The notes: generated by a model from the letters alone, not told the origin. Positions 1 through 7,624 are shown, numbered from the stretch's first letter. The stretch is 10,293 nt of DNA from Thalassospira sp. UBA1131 (GCF_002311515.1 NZ_DCAO01000070.1:20681-30973); one strand, 5' to 3'. Translations and numbers: made by a program.

Positions 1-720
1 GTGGCTGTTGAAGGCCAGAAATTCTTTAATTTGCTTACATGGTTGATGACGATCATTACCGTGATCGTGTTGGCTTTGTTGCTCTATGTGCTTTTCCGCT
101 TCAGCGCGAAACGCAACCCGGTGCCGTCGAAAACAACCCACCACACCCTTCTTGAAGTGGTCTGGACGGTTGTGCCGGTGCTGATCCTCCTTGTTATTGC
201 GATCCCCTCATTCCGCCTGCTGTATTTCGCAGACCGCGTTGAGGATGCCGATATGACGCTCAAGATCATCGGCAAGCAGTGGTACTGGACCTATGAGTAT
301 CCCGATCATGGGAACTTCACGTTTGATTCCCTGATGATCGATGAGGAAACCGCCGTTTCCGAGGGCATGAACCGACTTCTGGATGTGGACAATCCCGTTG
401 TCCTGCCGGTGGACCAGAACATTCGCCTGATCATGACGTCTGATGACGTGATCCATAACTGGGCCATGCCGTCGCTGTTCATCAAGCTTGATGCCGTTCC
501 TGGCCGACTGAACGAAACCTGGACCCGCATTCCAGGCGAGTATGCCGGAACGACATTCTATGGTCAGTGCTCTGAGCTGTGCGGCGTGAACCACGCCTAT
601 ATGCCGATCGCAGTCAAAGCTGTTACCATGGAAGAATACGAGGCCTGGGTAGCCGAGGCCCAAGAAGAATTCGCATCTGCTGATCTGCCGTCTGCGGTAT
701 CAGTGGCATCGGCAGAGTGA
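1..720 (+). CDS. coxB: Cytochrome c oxidase subunit II (5' partial)
   Basis: Subunit II of aa3-type cytochrome c oxidase. It docks cytochrome c on the periplasmic side and passes electrons through the binuclear CuA centre to heme a in subunit I. Two membrane helices are visible (about residues 9-32 and 53-75 of the 239 in the window), followed by a periplasmic cupredoxin domain. That domain carries the aromatic electron-entry patch QWYWTYEY (93-100) and a full CuA ligand set: H152, then C190, E192, C194, H198 and M201 in CSELCGVNHAYM. H47 and E52 ahead of helix 2 match the spacing of the conserved His/Glu pair at the K-pathway entrance. The family normally has 20-50 more N-terminal residues, including a signal sequence and the stretch before helix 1. 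The GTG at position 1 is therefore most likely an internal Val codon and the gene is cut by the window edge. The stop codon lies 11 bp before coxA. Confidence 0.95.
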   Translation: MAVEGQKFFNLLTWLMTIITVIVLALLLYVLFRFSAKRNPVPSKTTHHTLLEVVWTVVPVLILLVIAIPSFRLLYFADRVEDADMTLKIIGKQWYWTYEYPDHGNFTFDSLMIDEETAVSEGMNRLLDVDNPVVLPVDQNIRLIMTSDDVIHNWAMPSLFIKLDAVPGRLNETWTRIPGEYAGTTFYGQCSELCGVNHAYMPIAVKAVTMEEYEAWVAEAQEEFASADLPSAVSVASAE

Positions 721-727
721 GGGAGAG
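721..727 (+). promoter_or_regulatory. Ribosome binding site deciding the coxA start
   Basis: GGGAGAG directly follows the coxB stop codon and sits 4 bases before the ATG at 732. It supports that ATG over the in-frame GTG at 717, which overlaps the coxB stop codon and would add five residues without a ribosome site of its own. Confidence 0.65.
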
Positions 728-731
728 ATTG

Positions 732-2315
732 ATGGCTCACGCTGATACACACGATCACGATCATACCCCCGGCTTCTTTACCCGTTGGTTCCTGTCGACC
801 AACCACAAGGATATCGGGACTCTTTATCTAATCTTCTCAGTGCTTGCCGGTTTGATCGGTGGTGCGTTTTCGGTCTGGTTCCGTATGGAACTGGCACAAC
901 CGGGAACCCAGGTCATTGATGACCCGCAATTCTTTAACGTGCTTGTGACCGCACACGGCATGATCATGGTGTTCTTTGTTGTCATGCCCGCGATGATTGG
1001 CGGCTTTGGCAACTGGTTTGTTCCGATCATGATTGGCGCGCCGGATATGGCGTTCCCGCGTTTGAACAACATTTCGTTCTGGCTGATTGTTCCGGCCTTT
1101 ATCCTGCTGATGCTGTCGGCTGTTGTCGGCAGTGGTGCCGGCACCGGCTGGACGGTTTATCCGCCACTTTCAAGTGTGCTTGGCCATCCGGATGCCTCGG
1201 TGGATATGGCGATCTTTGCCCTTCACCTTGCCGGTGCCAGCTCGATCCTTGGTGCGGTGAACTTCATTACCACCATCTTTAACATGCGTGCGCCGGGCAT
1301 GACCCTGCACAAGATGCCGCTTTTTGCTTGGGCAATGCTGGTGACGGCATTCTTGCTGCTGCTGGCGGTGCCGGTACTTGGTGGCGCGATCACCATGCTT
1401 CTGACCGACCGTAACTTTGGTACGGATTTCTTTAATCCGGCCGGTGGCGGTGACCCGATCCTGTATCAGCACCTGTTCTGGTTCTTTGGTCATCCAGAAG
1501 TGTACATCATGATCCTGCCGGGCTTTGGCATCATCAGCCACATCATCTCGACCTTCTCGCGCAAGCCGATCTTCGGTTATCTCGGGATGGCCTATGCGAT
1601 GGTGGCAATCGGTGTTGTCGGCTTCATCGTGTGGGCGCACCATATGTACACGGTGGGCTTGGATGTTGATACCCGTGCATACTTTACCGCAGCGACGATG
1701 GTGATTGCGGTGCCGACCGGGGTTAAGATCTTTTCGTGGATCGCGACCATGTGGGGGGGCTCGATCACCTTGCGGGCTCCGATGCTTTGGGCAATCGGTT
1801 TCATCTTCCTGTTTACTGTGGGCGGTGTGACAGGTGTGATTCTGGCGAACTCGGGCATGGATCTGCCGCTGCATGACACTTATTTCGTTGTGGCGCACTT
1901 CCACTATGTGCTGTCGCTTGGTGCCGTCTTCTCGATCTTTGCCGGTTTCTATTACTGGTTCAGCAAAATGACGGGCTACGAGATTTCCGATCTCGGTGCG
2001 AAGCTCCATTTCTGGCTGTTCTTCATCGGCGTCAACCTGACCTTCTTCCCGCAGCACTTCCTTGGGCTGGCCGGTATGCCGCGTCGTTATGCCGACTACC
2101 CGGATGCGTTTGCCGGATGGAACATGGTTTCGTCTTATGGTGCCTATATCTCGTTTGCGGCGACGATCTTCTTCCTTGGTGTGGTGGCGCATGCCTTCAT
2201 CCGTGGCAAGAAGGCCGAAGCAAACCCGTACGGGGAAGGTGCAGATACACTGGAATGGACCGTCAGCTCTCCGCCGCCGTTCCATACCTTTGACGAACTG
2301 CCACGTATCAAGTAA
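732..2315 (+). CDS. coxA: Cytochrome c oxidase subunit I (aa3-type, A1 family)
   Basis: Catalytic subunit of the terminal oxidase in the cytoplasmic membrane. It reduces O2 to water and pumps protons. The 527-residue product has the usual length, a His/Asp-rich N-terminus (HADTHDHDH) and about 12 hydrophobic helices starting after STNHKDIGTLYLIF. All redox ligands are visible: H75 and H391 for heme a, H389 for heme a3, and H254, H303 and H304 for CuB. Y258 in GHPEVY is positioned for the His-Tyr crosslink. Proton-pathway residues of the A1 type are also present: D105 (D-channel entry, in GAPDMAFPR), E256 (in HPEVY) and K332 (K-channel, in TGVKIFSW). ATG 732 is preferred because a GGGAGAG ribosome site precedes it. 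It lies 11 bp after coxB and 79 bp before ctaB. No odd residues were seen. Confidence 0.97.
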   Translation: MAHADTHDHDHTPGFFTRWFLSTNHKDIGTLYLIFSVLAGLIGGAFSVWFRMELAQPGTQVIDDPQFFNVLVTAHGMIMVFFVVMPAMIGGFGNWFVPIMIGAPDMAFPRLNNISFWLIVPAFILLMLSAVVGSGAGTGWTVYPPLSSVLGHPDASVDMAIFALHLAGASSILGAVNFITTIFNMRAPGMTLHKMPLFAWAMLVTAFLLLLAVPVLGGAITMLLTDRNFGTDFFNPAGGGDPILYQHLFWFFGHPEVYIMILPGFGIISHIISTFSRKPIFGYLGMAYAMVAIGVVGFIVWAHHMYTVGLDVDTRAYFTAATMVIAVPTGVKIFSWIATMWGGSITLRAPMLWAIGFIFLFTVGGVTGVILANSGMDLPLHDTYFVVAHFHYVLSLGAVFSIFAGFYYWFSKMTGYEISDLGAKLHFWLFFIGVNLTFFPQHFLGLAGMPRRYADYPDAFAGWNMVSSYGAYISFAATIFFLGVVAHAFIRGKKAEANPYGEGADTLEWTVSSPPPFHTFDELPRIK

Positions 2316-2332
2316 GTGATCCTGGTTTAAGT

Positions 2333-2358
2333 CCCCCGCAGGCCCCGGTTTGCGGGGG
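2333..2358 (+). other. GC-rich stem-loop between coxA and ctaB
   Basis: CCCCCGCA (2333-2340) is perfectly complementary to TGCGGGGG (2351-2358), with a 10-base loop. It lies 17 bp after the coxA stop codon and 36 bp before the ctaB start. No T-run follows (the next bases are GCATCCTACC), so it does not look like a classical intrinsic terminator. It may be an mRNA 3'-end stabiliser, a processing point or a partial attenuator that sets the ratio of structural subunits to assembly factors. The role is inference; the stem is seen directly. Confidence 0.6.
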
Positions 2359-2394
2359 GCATCCTACCGCCCCAAACGAGAAGACCAGAGTTCA

Positions 2395-3321
2395 ATGACC
2401 AAGCAGGCTGCCAACCAGACCATCGCACTCGAAAACGCAGTATCGCTGCCGGTTTCCGATGTGCGCGACTATATCGCATTGCTTAAGCCGGGCGTGATGA
2501 CCCTTGTGGTTTTCACCGGTGCTGTTGGTCTGTTGATTGCCCCGGGCTCCATTCATCCGTTCCTTGGACTCGTCGCAATCGCCTGTATTGCCGTTGCCAG
2601 TGGTGCGGCTGCATCGATTAACATGTGGTACGATCGTGATATCGATATCCACATGAAACGTACCCAGAACCGACCGATCCCGGCCGGGCGGGTGCCCGCA
2701 GACGAGGCCCTGTCACTTGGCATTGCCCTGTCGATCGTTTCGGTAACCGTCATGGCGGTTGCCATCAATTTTGCGGCTGCGGCTTTGCTTGCGGTGTCGA
2801 TCGCGTTTTACGTGTTCGTTTACACCATGTGGCTTAAGCGCAGCACACCACAGAATATCGTCATTGGCGGCGCCGCCGGGGCCTTTCCCCCGATGATCGG
2901 CTGGGCGTCGGTGACCGGCGGGATTGATATCAATTCAATCGCGCTGTTCATGATTATCTTTATGTGGACACCGCCGCATTTCTGGGCGCTGGCACTGTTC
3001 CGTTGTGGCGATTACGCCAAGGTCGGCGTGCCGATGATGCCGGTTGTTGCCGGAGAAGCCGCAACCAAAAAGCAGATGCTGGTTTATACCATCCTGCTGT
3101 TGCCGGTGACGCTTGTGCCGGTTGCGACCGGATTGCTTGGTGTCTTTTACGCGGTGACTGCGGGCCTGACCGGGCTTTGGTTCCTGCGTCATGCGGTTCG
3201 TGTTCTGCGCAATGCCGAGGAACGCGCCCCGCACAAGATGTTTGGCTATTCGATCCTGTATCTGTTTGTCCTGTTCGGGGCGATGGTTGCAGACGTCTGG
3301 CTTGGCGGGTTGATCGCATGA
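2395..3321 (+). CDS. ctaB: Protoheme IX farnesyltransferase (heme O synthase)
   Basis: UbiA-superfamily membrane prenyltransferase (Cox10/CyoE/CtaB). It attaches a farnesyl group to the 2-vinyl of protoheme IX to give heme O, the precursor of the heme A used by subunit I. The 308-residue product has the family length and several hydrophobic helices. The first Asp-rich prenyl-diphosphate/Mg site is NMWYDRDID (N76, D80, D84), followed by KRTQNRP (88-94). The second conserved loop contains R203-C-G-D206-Y before AKVGVPMMPV. ATG 2395 is chosen because the open frame upstream runs back through the stem-loop without a better start and the family begins near here. The upstream GAGAAG is a weak ribosome site. 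Its TGA overlaps the ATG of the next small gene (ATGA), which suggests translational coupling. Heme A synthase (CtaA), needed for the next step, is not in this window. Confidence 0.95.
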   Translation: MTKQAANQTIALENAVSLPVSDVRDYIALLKPGVMTLVVFTGAVGLLIAPGSIHPFLGLVAIACIAVASGAAASINMWYDRDIDIHMKRTQNRPIPAGRVPADEALSLGIALSIVSVTVMAVAINFAAAALLAVSIAFYVFVYTMWLKRSTPQNIVIGGAAGAFPPMIGWASVTGGIDINSIALFMIIFMWTPPHFWALALFRCGDYAKVGVPMMPVVAGEAATKKQMLVYTILLLPVTLVPVATGLLGVFYAVTAGLTGLWFLRHAVRVLRNAEERAPHKMFGYSILYLFVLFGAMVADVWLGGLIA

Positions 3322-3458
3322 GTGAGGAACCCAAAATGAACAAGGCGGAACTCGACGCGTTCTATGCCAAGCGCAAAAAGAAGAACTGGGCCTTTCTGGT
3401 TATCCTGACCAGCCTGATCGTCCTGTTCTTTGCGATCACGATTTTGAAGATGAGCTAG
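3318..3458 (+). CDS. Small single-helix CoxF-like oxidase assembly protein
   Basis: A 46-residue product: a charged N-terminal segment (EEPKMNKAELDAFYAKRKKK) followed by one hydrophobic helix (about residues 24-43), ending in KMS. The run of Lys/Arg just before the helix predicts a cytoplasmic N-terminus by the positive-inside rule. Alphaproteobacterial cox loci often carry a tiny one-helix ORF at this exact place between ctaB and ctaG, sometimes called CoxF. I assign it from position and architecture, not from a catalytic motif; the biochemical role is not known to me. Two starts are possible. ATG 3318 overlaps the ctaB stop codon. ATG 3336 (40 residues) has GAGGAA six bases upstream and may be the better initiator. 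The stop codon lies 6 bp before ctaG. Confidence 0.75.
   Translation: MSEEPKMNKAELDAFYAKRKKKNWAFLVILTSLIVLFFAITILKMS
3324..3329 (+). promoter_or_regulatory. Internal Shine-Dalgarno supporting alternative start at 3336
   Basis: GAGGAA lies inside the longer version of the small CoxF-like ORF, six bases before the in-frame ATG at 3336. This is close to ideal spacing. It favours a 40-residue product beginning MNKAELD, or dual initiation together with the coupled ATG at 3318. Confidence 0.45.
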
Positions 3459-3464
3459 GAAACC

Positions 3465-4055
3465 ATGGCTGATCAGAAACACACAGATAGTATCAAGGCA
3501 CGCAACAAGCGCGTTTTGCTGAGCTGTGTTGTCGTCGTTGGCGGCATGATCGGTCTGTCCTATGCATCTGTACCGCTTTATGAGCTGTTCTGTCAGGTCA
3601 CCGGCTTTGGCGGGACGCCGCAGGTGGGTAAAGACACCGGCGTTGAAGTCTCGGAAAAGACCATCAAGGTTCGGTTCAATGCCGATGTGAATTCCGGCCT
3701 GCCGTGGCAGTTCAAACCCGAACAGCGTGAAATTACGGTGCGTCTGGGCGAAGATAATCTGGCCCATTACGTGGCCGAAAACATGTCGGTCAAGCCGATC
3801 ACCGGTCAGGCTGTCTATAATGTGACGCCGCTCAAAGCCGGGCAGTATTTCAGCAAGATCGCGTGTTTCTGTTTTGACGAGCAAACCCTTCAACCGGGCG
3901 AGCGCGTTGACATGCCGGTCAGTTTCTATGTCGATCCGGCAATTGCCGAAGACATCAATACCCAAGACGTGAAGACGATTACCCTGTCATACACTTTCTT
4001 CAAATCCGAGGCATCGGTGGAAGCAAATGACGGGAACGAAGATCAGGGAGGCTGA
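3465..4055 (+). CDS. ctaG: Cytochrome c oxidase assembly protein CtaG (Cox11 family)
   Basis: Membrane-anchored copper chaperone that delivers copper to the CuB site of subunit I. The 196-residue protein has one N-terminal membrane helix (about 17-36) and a periplasmic immunoglobulin-like beta domain. Family hallmarks are C43 in ELFCQVTGFGG just after the helix, and the copper-binding pair C134 and C136 in the CFCF motif, followed by DEQTL. The length is typical for bacterial Cox11. ATG 3465 is preceded by AGGAA (3457-3461), which overlaps the TAG of the upstream small ORF, so the two genes are probably translationally linked. This is the Cox11-type CtaG, not the unrelated multi-helix CtaG of Bacillus. 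Confidence 0.95.
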   Translation: MADQKHTDSIKARNKRVLLSCVVVVGGMIGLSYASVPLYELFCQVTGFGGTPQVGKDTGVEVSEKTIKVRFNADVNSGLPWQFKPEQREITVRLGEDNLAHYVAENMSVKPITGQAVYNVTPLKAGQYFSKIACFCFDEQTLQPGERVDMPVSFYVDPAIAEDINTQDVKTITLSYTFFKSEASVEANDGNEDQGG

Positions 4056-4140
4056 CAGAACACGGTTTCGTGGACTGGACGGTCTTTGGTTAACAAAGCG
4101 AACTTAGAGTTTCTTTTGTAAGGATTGAGGGGGGCAAGGA

Positions 4141-4941
4141 ATGAGTGATCATGCACAAAAGCATCCGTTCCACCTGGTAGACCCGAGCCCGTGGCCGCTG
4201 GTGGCTGCGGCGTCCGCTGGTCTTTTTACCGGTGGTATGGTCATGTTCATGCATTCGGACCGTGCGCCGGCTGACTTCTGGCTGGCGGCGATCGGCATTG
4301 CAGGCATTCTGTTTGTGATGTTCCGTTGGTGGAGCAACGTGATCAGCGAATCACACATCTATCATAACAAGGTCGTTCAGATCGGCCTGCGTTACGGGAT
4401 GTCGCTGTTCATCGCATCCGAGGTGATGTTCTTTGTCGCCTTCTTCTGGGCATTCTTCCACAACGCGTTTGTGATCTTCAGCCCCGGTGTGACTGAATGG
4501 CCGCCCGCAGGTGTTGAAGTGCTTGATCCGTGGGATCTGCCGTTCCTGAACACCCTGATCCTGCTGCTGTCGGGTTGCACCCTGACCTGGGCGCATCATG
4601 GCATCCTGGAAGGCAAGAAAAAGGACCTTGTTCAGGGTCTGGCACTGACCGTTGGTCTTGGCGTCATCTTCCTGTTCCTGCAGGCATATGAATATAGCCA
4701 CGCGGCATTTGGCTTCTCTGACAACATCTATTCCTCGACCTTCTACATGGCGACCGGTTTCCATGGTTTCCACGTGTTTGTCGGAACGGTGTTCCTGGCG
4801 GTGTGCCTTGTGCGCGCGATGAAAGATGGCTTCAAACAGGACCATCACTTTGGTCTCGAAGCAGCAGCCTGGTACTGGCACTTCGTTGACGTTGTCTGGC
4901 TGTTCCTGTTCTTTGCTGTTTACATCTGGGGTGGCGAATAA
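4141..4941 (+). CDS. coxC: Cytochrome c oxidase subunit III
   Basis: Third core subunit of the aa3 oxidase, a seven-helix membrane protein without redox centres. It stabilises the enzyme and supports proton uptake into the D pathway. Family signatures in order are HPFHLVDPSPWP near the N-terminus (from about residue 8), the RYGMSLFIASEVMFF helix with conserved E94 (the DCCD-reactive Glu position), EWPPAGVE before the next helix, TLTWAHHGI, YSSTFYMATGFHGFHV, and a C-terminal AAAWYWHFVDVVWLFLF. The 266 residues match the usual length. The gene is separated from ctaG by 85 bp of relatively A+T-rich sequence. This gap holds a small inverted repeat (CTTTG-GTTAA-CAAAG, 4084-4098) and a purine-rich GAGGGGGG tract (4127-4134) that serves as ribosome site. 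No sigma-70 promoter could be assigned with confidence there. Confidence 0.97.
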   Translation: MSDHAQKHPFHLVDPSPWPLVAAASAGLFTGGMVMFMHSDRAPADFWLAAIGIAGILFVMFRWWSNVISESHIYHNKVVQIGLRYGMSLFIASEVMFFVAFFWAFFHNAFVIFSPGVTEWPPAGVEVLDPWDLPFLNTLILLLSGCTLTWAHHGILEGKKKDLVQGLALTVGLGVIFLFLQAYEYSHAAFGFSDNIYSSTFYMATGFHGFHVFVGTVFLAVCLVRAMKDGFKQDHHFGLEAAAWYWHFVDVVWLFLFFAVYIWGGE

Positions 4942-4967
4942 GCCGTCGTCAGGTGACATAAAAGATC

Positions 4968-5333
4968 ATGGATGATTATTATCCAAACCTTTCCCCCATT
5001 CGTACCGGGTTGGCATGCAAATGCCCCCGCTGCGGTGGGGGAAAGTTGTTTTCGGGCTATTTGACAGTGCGTGAAACCTGCGAGGTTTGCGGGCTGGATT
5101 TGCGCGGCCATGACTCCGGTGATGGTCCGGCTGTTTTCATCATCTTTATTCTCGGATTTCTGGTGGTGCCGATGGCGCTGTGGGTCGAAATGACCTATAT
5201 GCCTCCACTCTGGCTGCACGCGGTTGTGTGGGGACCGGTGATCATTGGTTTGACGCTGGTCTTGCTAAGGCCGCTTAAAGGCATCATGGTGGCGCTGCAA
5301 TACCGCCACCGATCGACATCCGAACAGGACTGA
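4968..5333 (+). CDS. DUF983 zinc-ribbon membrane protein
   Basis: A 121-residue DUF983-family protein. The N-terminal part holds a treble CxxC arrangement: C17 and C19-P-R-C22, then C38-E-V-C41 in CEVCGLDL, the pattern of a small zinc ribbon. The conserved GHDSGDGPAVF stretch leads into two membrane helices (about 54-75 and 83-105) and a basic C-terminal tail. DUF983 genes are frequent neighbours of coxC and surf1 in alphaproteobacteria, which suggests a part in oxidase biogenesis, but no function is established to my knowledge. It lies 26 bp after coxC and 6 bp before SURF1. The ribosome site is weak: AGGTGA at 4951-4956 is about 11 bases from the ATG. Metal binding is inferred from the cysteine spacing. 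Confidence 0.85.
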   Translation: MDDYYPNLSPIRTGLACKCPRCGGGKLFSGYLTVRETCEVCGLDLRGHDSGDGPAVFIIFILGFLVVPMALWVEMTYMPPLWLHAVVWGPVIIGLTLVLLRPLKGIMVALQYRHRSTSEQD

Positions 5334-5339
5334 CCCTTC

Positions 5340-6071
5340 ATGCCACTTCTTAAAACGCGTCCCAGTCTGGCGATGAAAATTTCCGCCGGACTGTCTCTGA
5401 TCATTCTTTTGGGGCTTGGTTCCTGGCAGGTTGACAGACTGTTCTGGAAAAAAGACCTGATCGAAATGCGCCAGGCGCAGGCACAAATGCCGCCAATTGC
5501 CGTGCCGACCGATACCGTGCTTGATCCCGATATGGCATTTCGCGCGGCATATGCCGAAGGTCGTTACCTGAACGATCAGGAAAAATACCTGATGGCGCGC
5601 ACACGGCGCGGTAATGTCGGTTTTCAGTTGATCACACCGCTTGAACAGGAAGATGGCCGCATCATTCTGGTCAATCGTGGCTGGGTGCCGCAAGATTACC
5701 GCGAACCTGAAACCCGCCCCGAAAGCCTGATCGAGGGTCCGGTGCGGGTATCGGGTGTGTTGCGCCTGCCAAGCGAAAAGCACTGGGCGCAGCCGGAAAA
5801 CGACGCGATCCGTAATCAGTGGTTCTATGTCGATGTCAATCACATGGCCGAAGATACCGGTGCGGACCTTGCCAGCCCGTATTATCTCGAACTCGATGAT
5901 ACGCCGATCCCGGGCGGATTGCCGATTGGCGGGCAGGCCAAGGTTGAGTTGCCCAACAACCATCTGGAATATGCCATCACCTGGTATAGCCTGGCACTTA
6001 CCCTGATCGTGATTTTTGTCCTTTATCACCGTCGCCCAACCAGCGATGACGAAAAAGACGCGCAAGCCTGA
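5340..6071 (+). CDS. SURF1 family cytochrome c oxidase assembly protein
   Basis: SURF1/Shy1 homologue that promotes heme A insertion into, or early assembly of, subunit I. The 243-residue protein has the family topology: an N-terminal helix (about 13-28) ending in the GSWQVDRLFWK signature (W29 is within one residue of that motif), a large periplasmic domain, and a C-terminal helix (about 209-229) starting at NNHLEYAITWY. The central motif is GFQLITPLE followed by LVNRGWVP (N112, R113, G114, W115, P117). ATG 5340 lies 6 bp after the DUF983 stop codon. A second in-frame Met at residue 12 would still keep the helix intact, so the exact start is not certain. It is the last gene of the oxidase block, with a 65-bp gap to the M32 peptidase. 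Confidence 0.93.
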   Translation: MPLLKTRPSLAMKISAGLSLIILLGLGSWQVDRLFWKKDLIEMRQAQAQMPPIAVPTDTVLDPDMAFRAAYAEGRYLNDQEKYLMARTRRGNVGFQLITPLEQEDGRIILVNRGWVPQDYREPETRPESLIEGPVRVSGVLRLPSEKHWAQPENDAIRNQWFYVDVNHMAEDTGADLASPYYLELDDTPIPGGLPIGGQAKVELPNNHLEYAITWYSLALTLIVIFVLYHRRPTSDDEKDAQA

Positions 6072-6136
6072 TCTTGTCGCCACCAGTTGACTGATATTTT
6101 GCGGAAAGCAGCCGGACTGCCCGCGCAGGAGTTCCC

Positions 6137-7624
6137 ATGACCGAAGCGTATAAAAAGCTCGAAGCCCGTTTTCACCGTATGAGTGTCCTGTCCGGTATTG
6201 GCGGGATGTTGCACTGGGATATGGCTGTGATCATGCCGGACGGCGGTGCAGATGCCCGTTCTGAACAGCTTGCAACATTGAGTGTTCTGGAAAATGAGCT
6301 GATCAATGCGCCGGATCTGGGTGATCTGATCAGCAGTGCGGAAAGCGAGCAGCTTGATGACTGGCAGCAGGCTAATCTGGCGGAGATGAAGCGCGCATGG
6401 GTTCATGGCACGGCGGTGCCAGCCGATCTGGTGGAAAAGATGTCACGGGCGGAAACCCGCTGTGAAGTGGCATGGCGCAAGGCACGCGCCGACAACGATT
6501 TCAAAGGGCTTCTGCCGCACTTGCAGGAAGTGCTTGATCTGTCGATTGAAGCTGGCAAAGCCAAGGCAGAGGCATTGGGCACCTCGGTATATGATGCGCT
6601 GTTGGATCAATATGATCCGATGATGCGCTCTGATCGGATTGATAGCCTGTTTGCCGAGCTGGAAAGCTTCCTGCCCGATTTCACCGCCGATGTGATCGAA
6701 CGTCAGAAATCCGAAGACAAGCCGGTTAAACCAACCGGTCCGTTCGCGATTGAAACCCAAAACCGGATTGGCCTTGATCTGATGAAGGCGGTTGGTTTCG
6801 ATTTTGATCATGGGCGGCTGGATATTTCCCATCATCCGTTCTGTGGCGGCATTCCGGAAGATGTGCGTTTGACCACGCGCTATGACGAGAATGATTTTAC
6901 CTCGGCCATCATGGGGGTTCTGCACGAAACCGGCCATGCGATGTATGAACGCGGATTGCCCGCCGATTGGCAGAACCAGCCGGTGGGCAAGGCGCGCGGT
7001 ATGACCATGCATGAAAGCCAGTCGCTTCTGGTGGAAATGCAGGCCTGCCGGTCGGAAGAATTCCTGACCTATGCCGGACCGGTATTCAAGGCTGCCTTTG
7101 GCGGCGACAACGCCGCGTGGGGGGCCGCAAACCTGCATCACCTTTATACCCGTGTTGAGCCGGGCCTGATCCGTGTTGATGCCGACGAGGTGACCTATCC
7201 CGCACATGTGATCTTGCGCTATCGCTTGGAGCGCGCGTTGATCGAAGGCGATATGAAGCTTGCCGATCTGCCGGGCGCCTGGAACGAGTTGATGCAAAAA
7301 CTTCTGGGCATTGTCCCCGAAGATGACCGTAATGGCTGCATGCAGGATATCCACTGGCCATCGGGCGCGTGGGGATACTTCCCGACCTATACGTTAGGGG
7401 CGATGGCCGCAGCGCAAATCTTTGCCGCAGCCAAGGAATCCAACCCTGAAATACCCAACGCGTTGTCGCGTGGTGATTTCGCCCCGTTGATGGGCTGGCT
7501 TCGCACAAACATTCACAGTCAGGCCTCAAGCAAATCCACCGATGCCATCCTTGAGGCCGCGACCGGAAAGCCCCTTGGCGTGGATGCCTTCAGGGCCCAT
7601 CTTGAGAATAGGTACGGTCAGTAA
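6137..7624 (+). CDS. M32 family metallocarboxypeptidase (Taq carboxypeptidase type)
   Basis: Cytoplasmic zinc (or cobalt) carboxypeptidase that releases C-terminal residues from peptides. At 495 residues it has the full family length. The active-site motif is H263-E-T-G-H267 with catalytic E264, followed by H292-E293-S-Q, where E293 is the third metal ligand. Other M32 signatures are MLHWDMAVIMP near the N-terminus (W27, D28, M33, P34), RVDADEVTYPAH (346-357) for substrate binding, and QDIHWPSGAWGYFPTYTLG near the C-terminus. No signal peptide or membrane helix is visible. AGGAG (6127-6131) lies 5 bases before the ATG. It follows SURF1 by 65 bp and has no obvious link to the oxidase; it may be expressed by read-through or from its own unrecognised promoter. 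The family assignment is secure, but physiological substrates are unknown. Confidence 0.95.
   Translation: MTEAYKKLEARFHRMSVLSGIGGMLHWDMAVIMPDGGADARSEQLATLSVLENELINAPDLGDLISSAESEQLDDWQQANLAEMKRAWVHGTAVPADLVEKMSRAETRCEVAWRKARADNDFKGLLPHLQEVLDLSIEAGKAKAEALGTSVYDALLDQYDPMMRSDRIDSLFAELESFLPDFTADVIERQKSEDKPVKPTGPFAIETQNRIGLDLMKAVGFDFDHGRLDISHHPFCGGIPEDVRLTTRYDENDFTSAIMGVLHETGHAMYERGLPADWQNQPVGKARGMTMHESQSLLVEMQACRSEEFLTYAGPVFKAAFGGDNAAWGAANLHHLYTRVEPGLIRVDADEVTYPAHVILRYRLERALIEGDMKLADLPGAWNELMQKLLGIVPEDDRNGCMQDIHWPSGAWGYFPTYTLGAMAAAQIFAAAKESNPEIPNALSRGDFAPLMGWLRTNIHSQASSKSTDAILEAATGKPLGVDAFRAHLENRYGQ

Noticed and set aside
1170..2285. Long open reading frame (371 codons) on the minus strand within coxA
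   Set aside because: Its product is rich in His, Arg, Asp and Gln with no recognisable domain, and it lies wholly antisense to a certain coxA gene. This is the expected codon-bias shadow.
2964..3317. Plus-strand frame reading into the CoxF-like ORF from inside ctaB
   Set aside because: The part before 3318 is the wrong frame of ctaB. Only the final 46 codons have membrane-protein character, and ATG 3318 or 3336 starts them.
6087..6120. TTGACT (6087-6092) and a small GCAG/CTGC repeat before the M32 gene as a promoter or terminator
   Set aside because: No acceptable -10 hexamer at 16-18 bases, and the repeat has only a 4-bp stem; not enough to call either.
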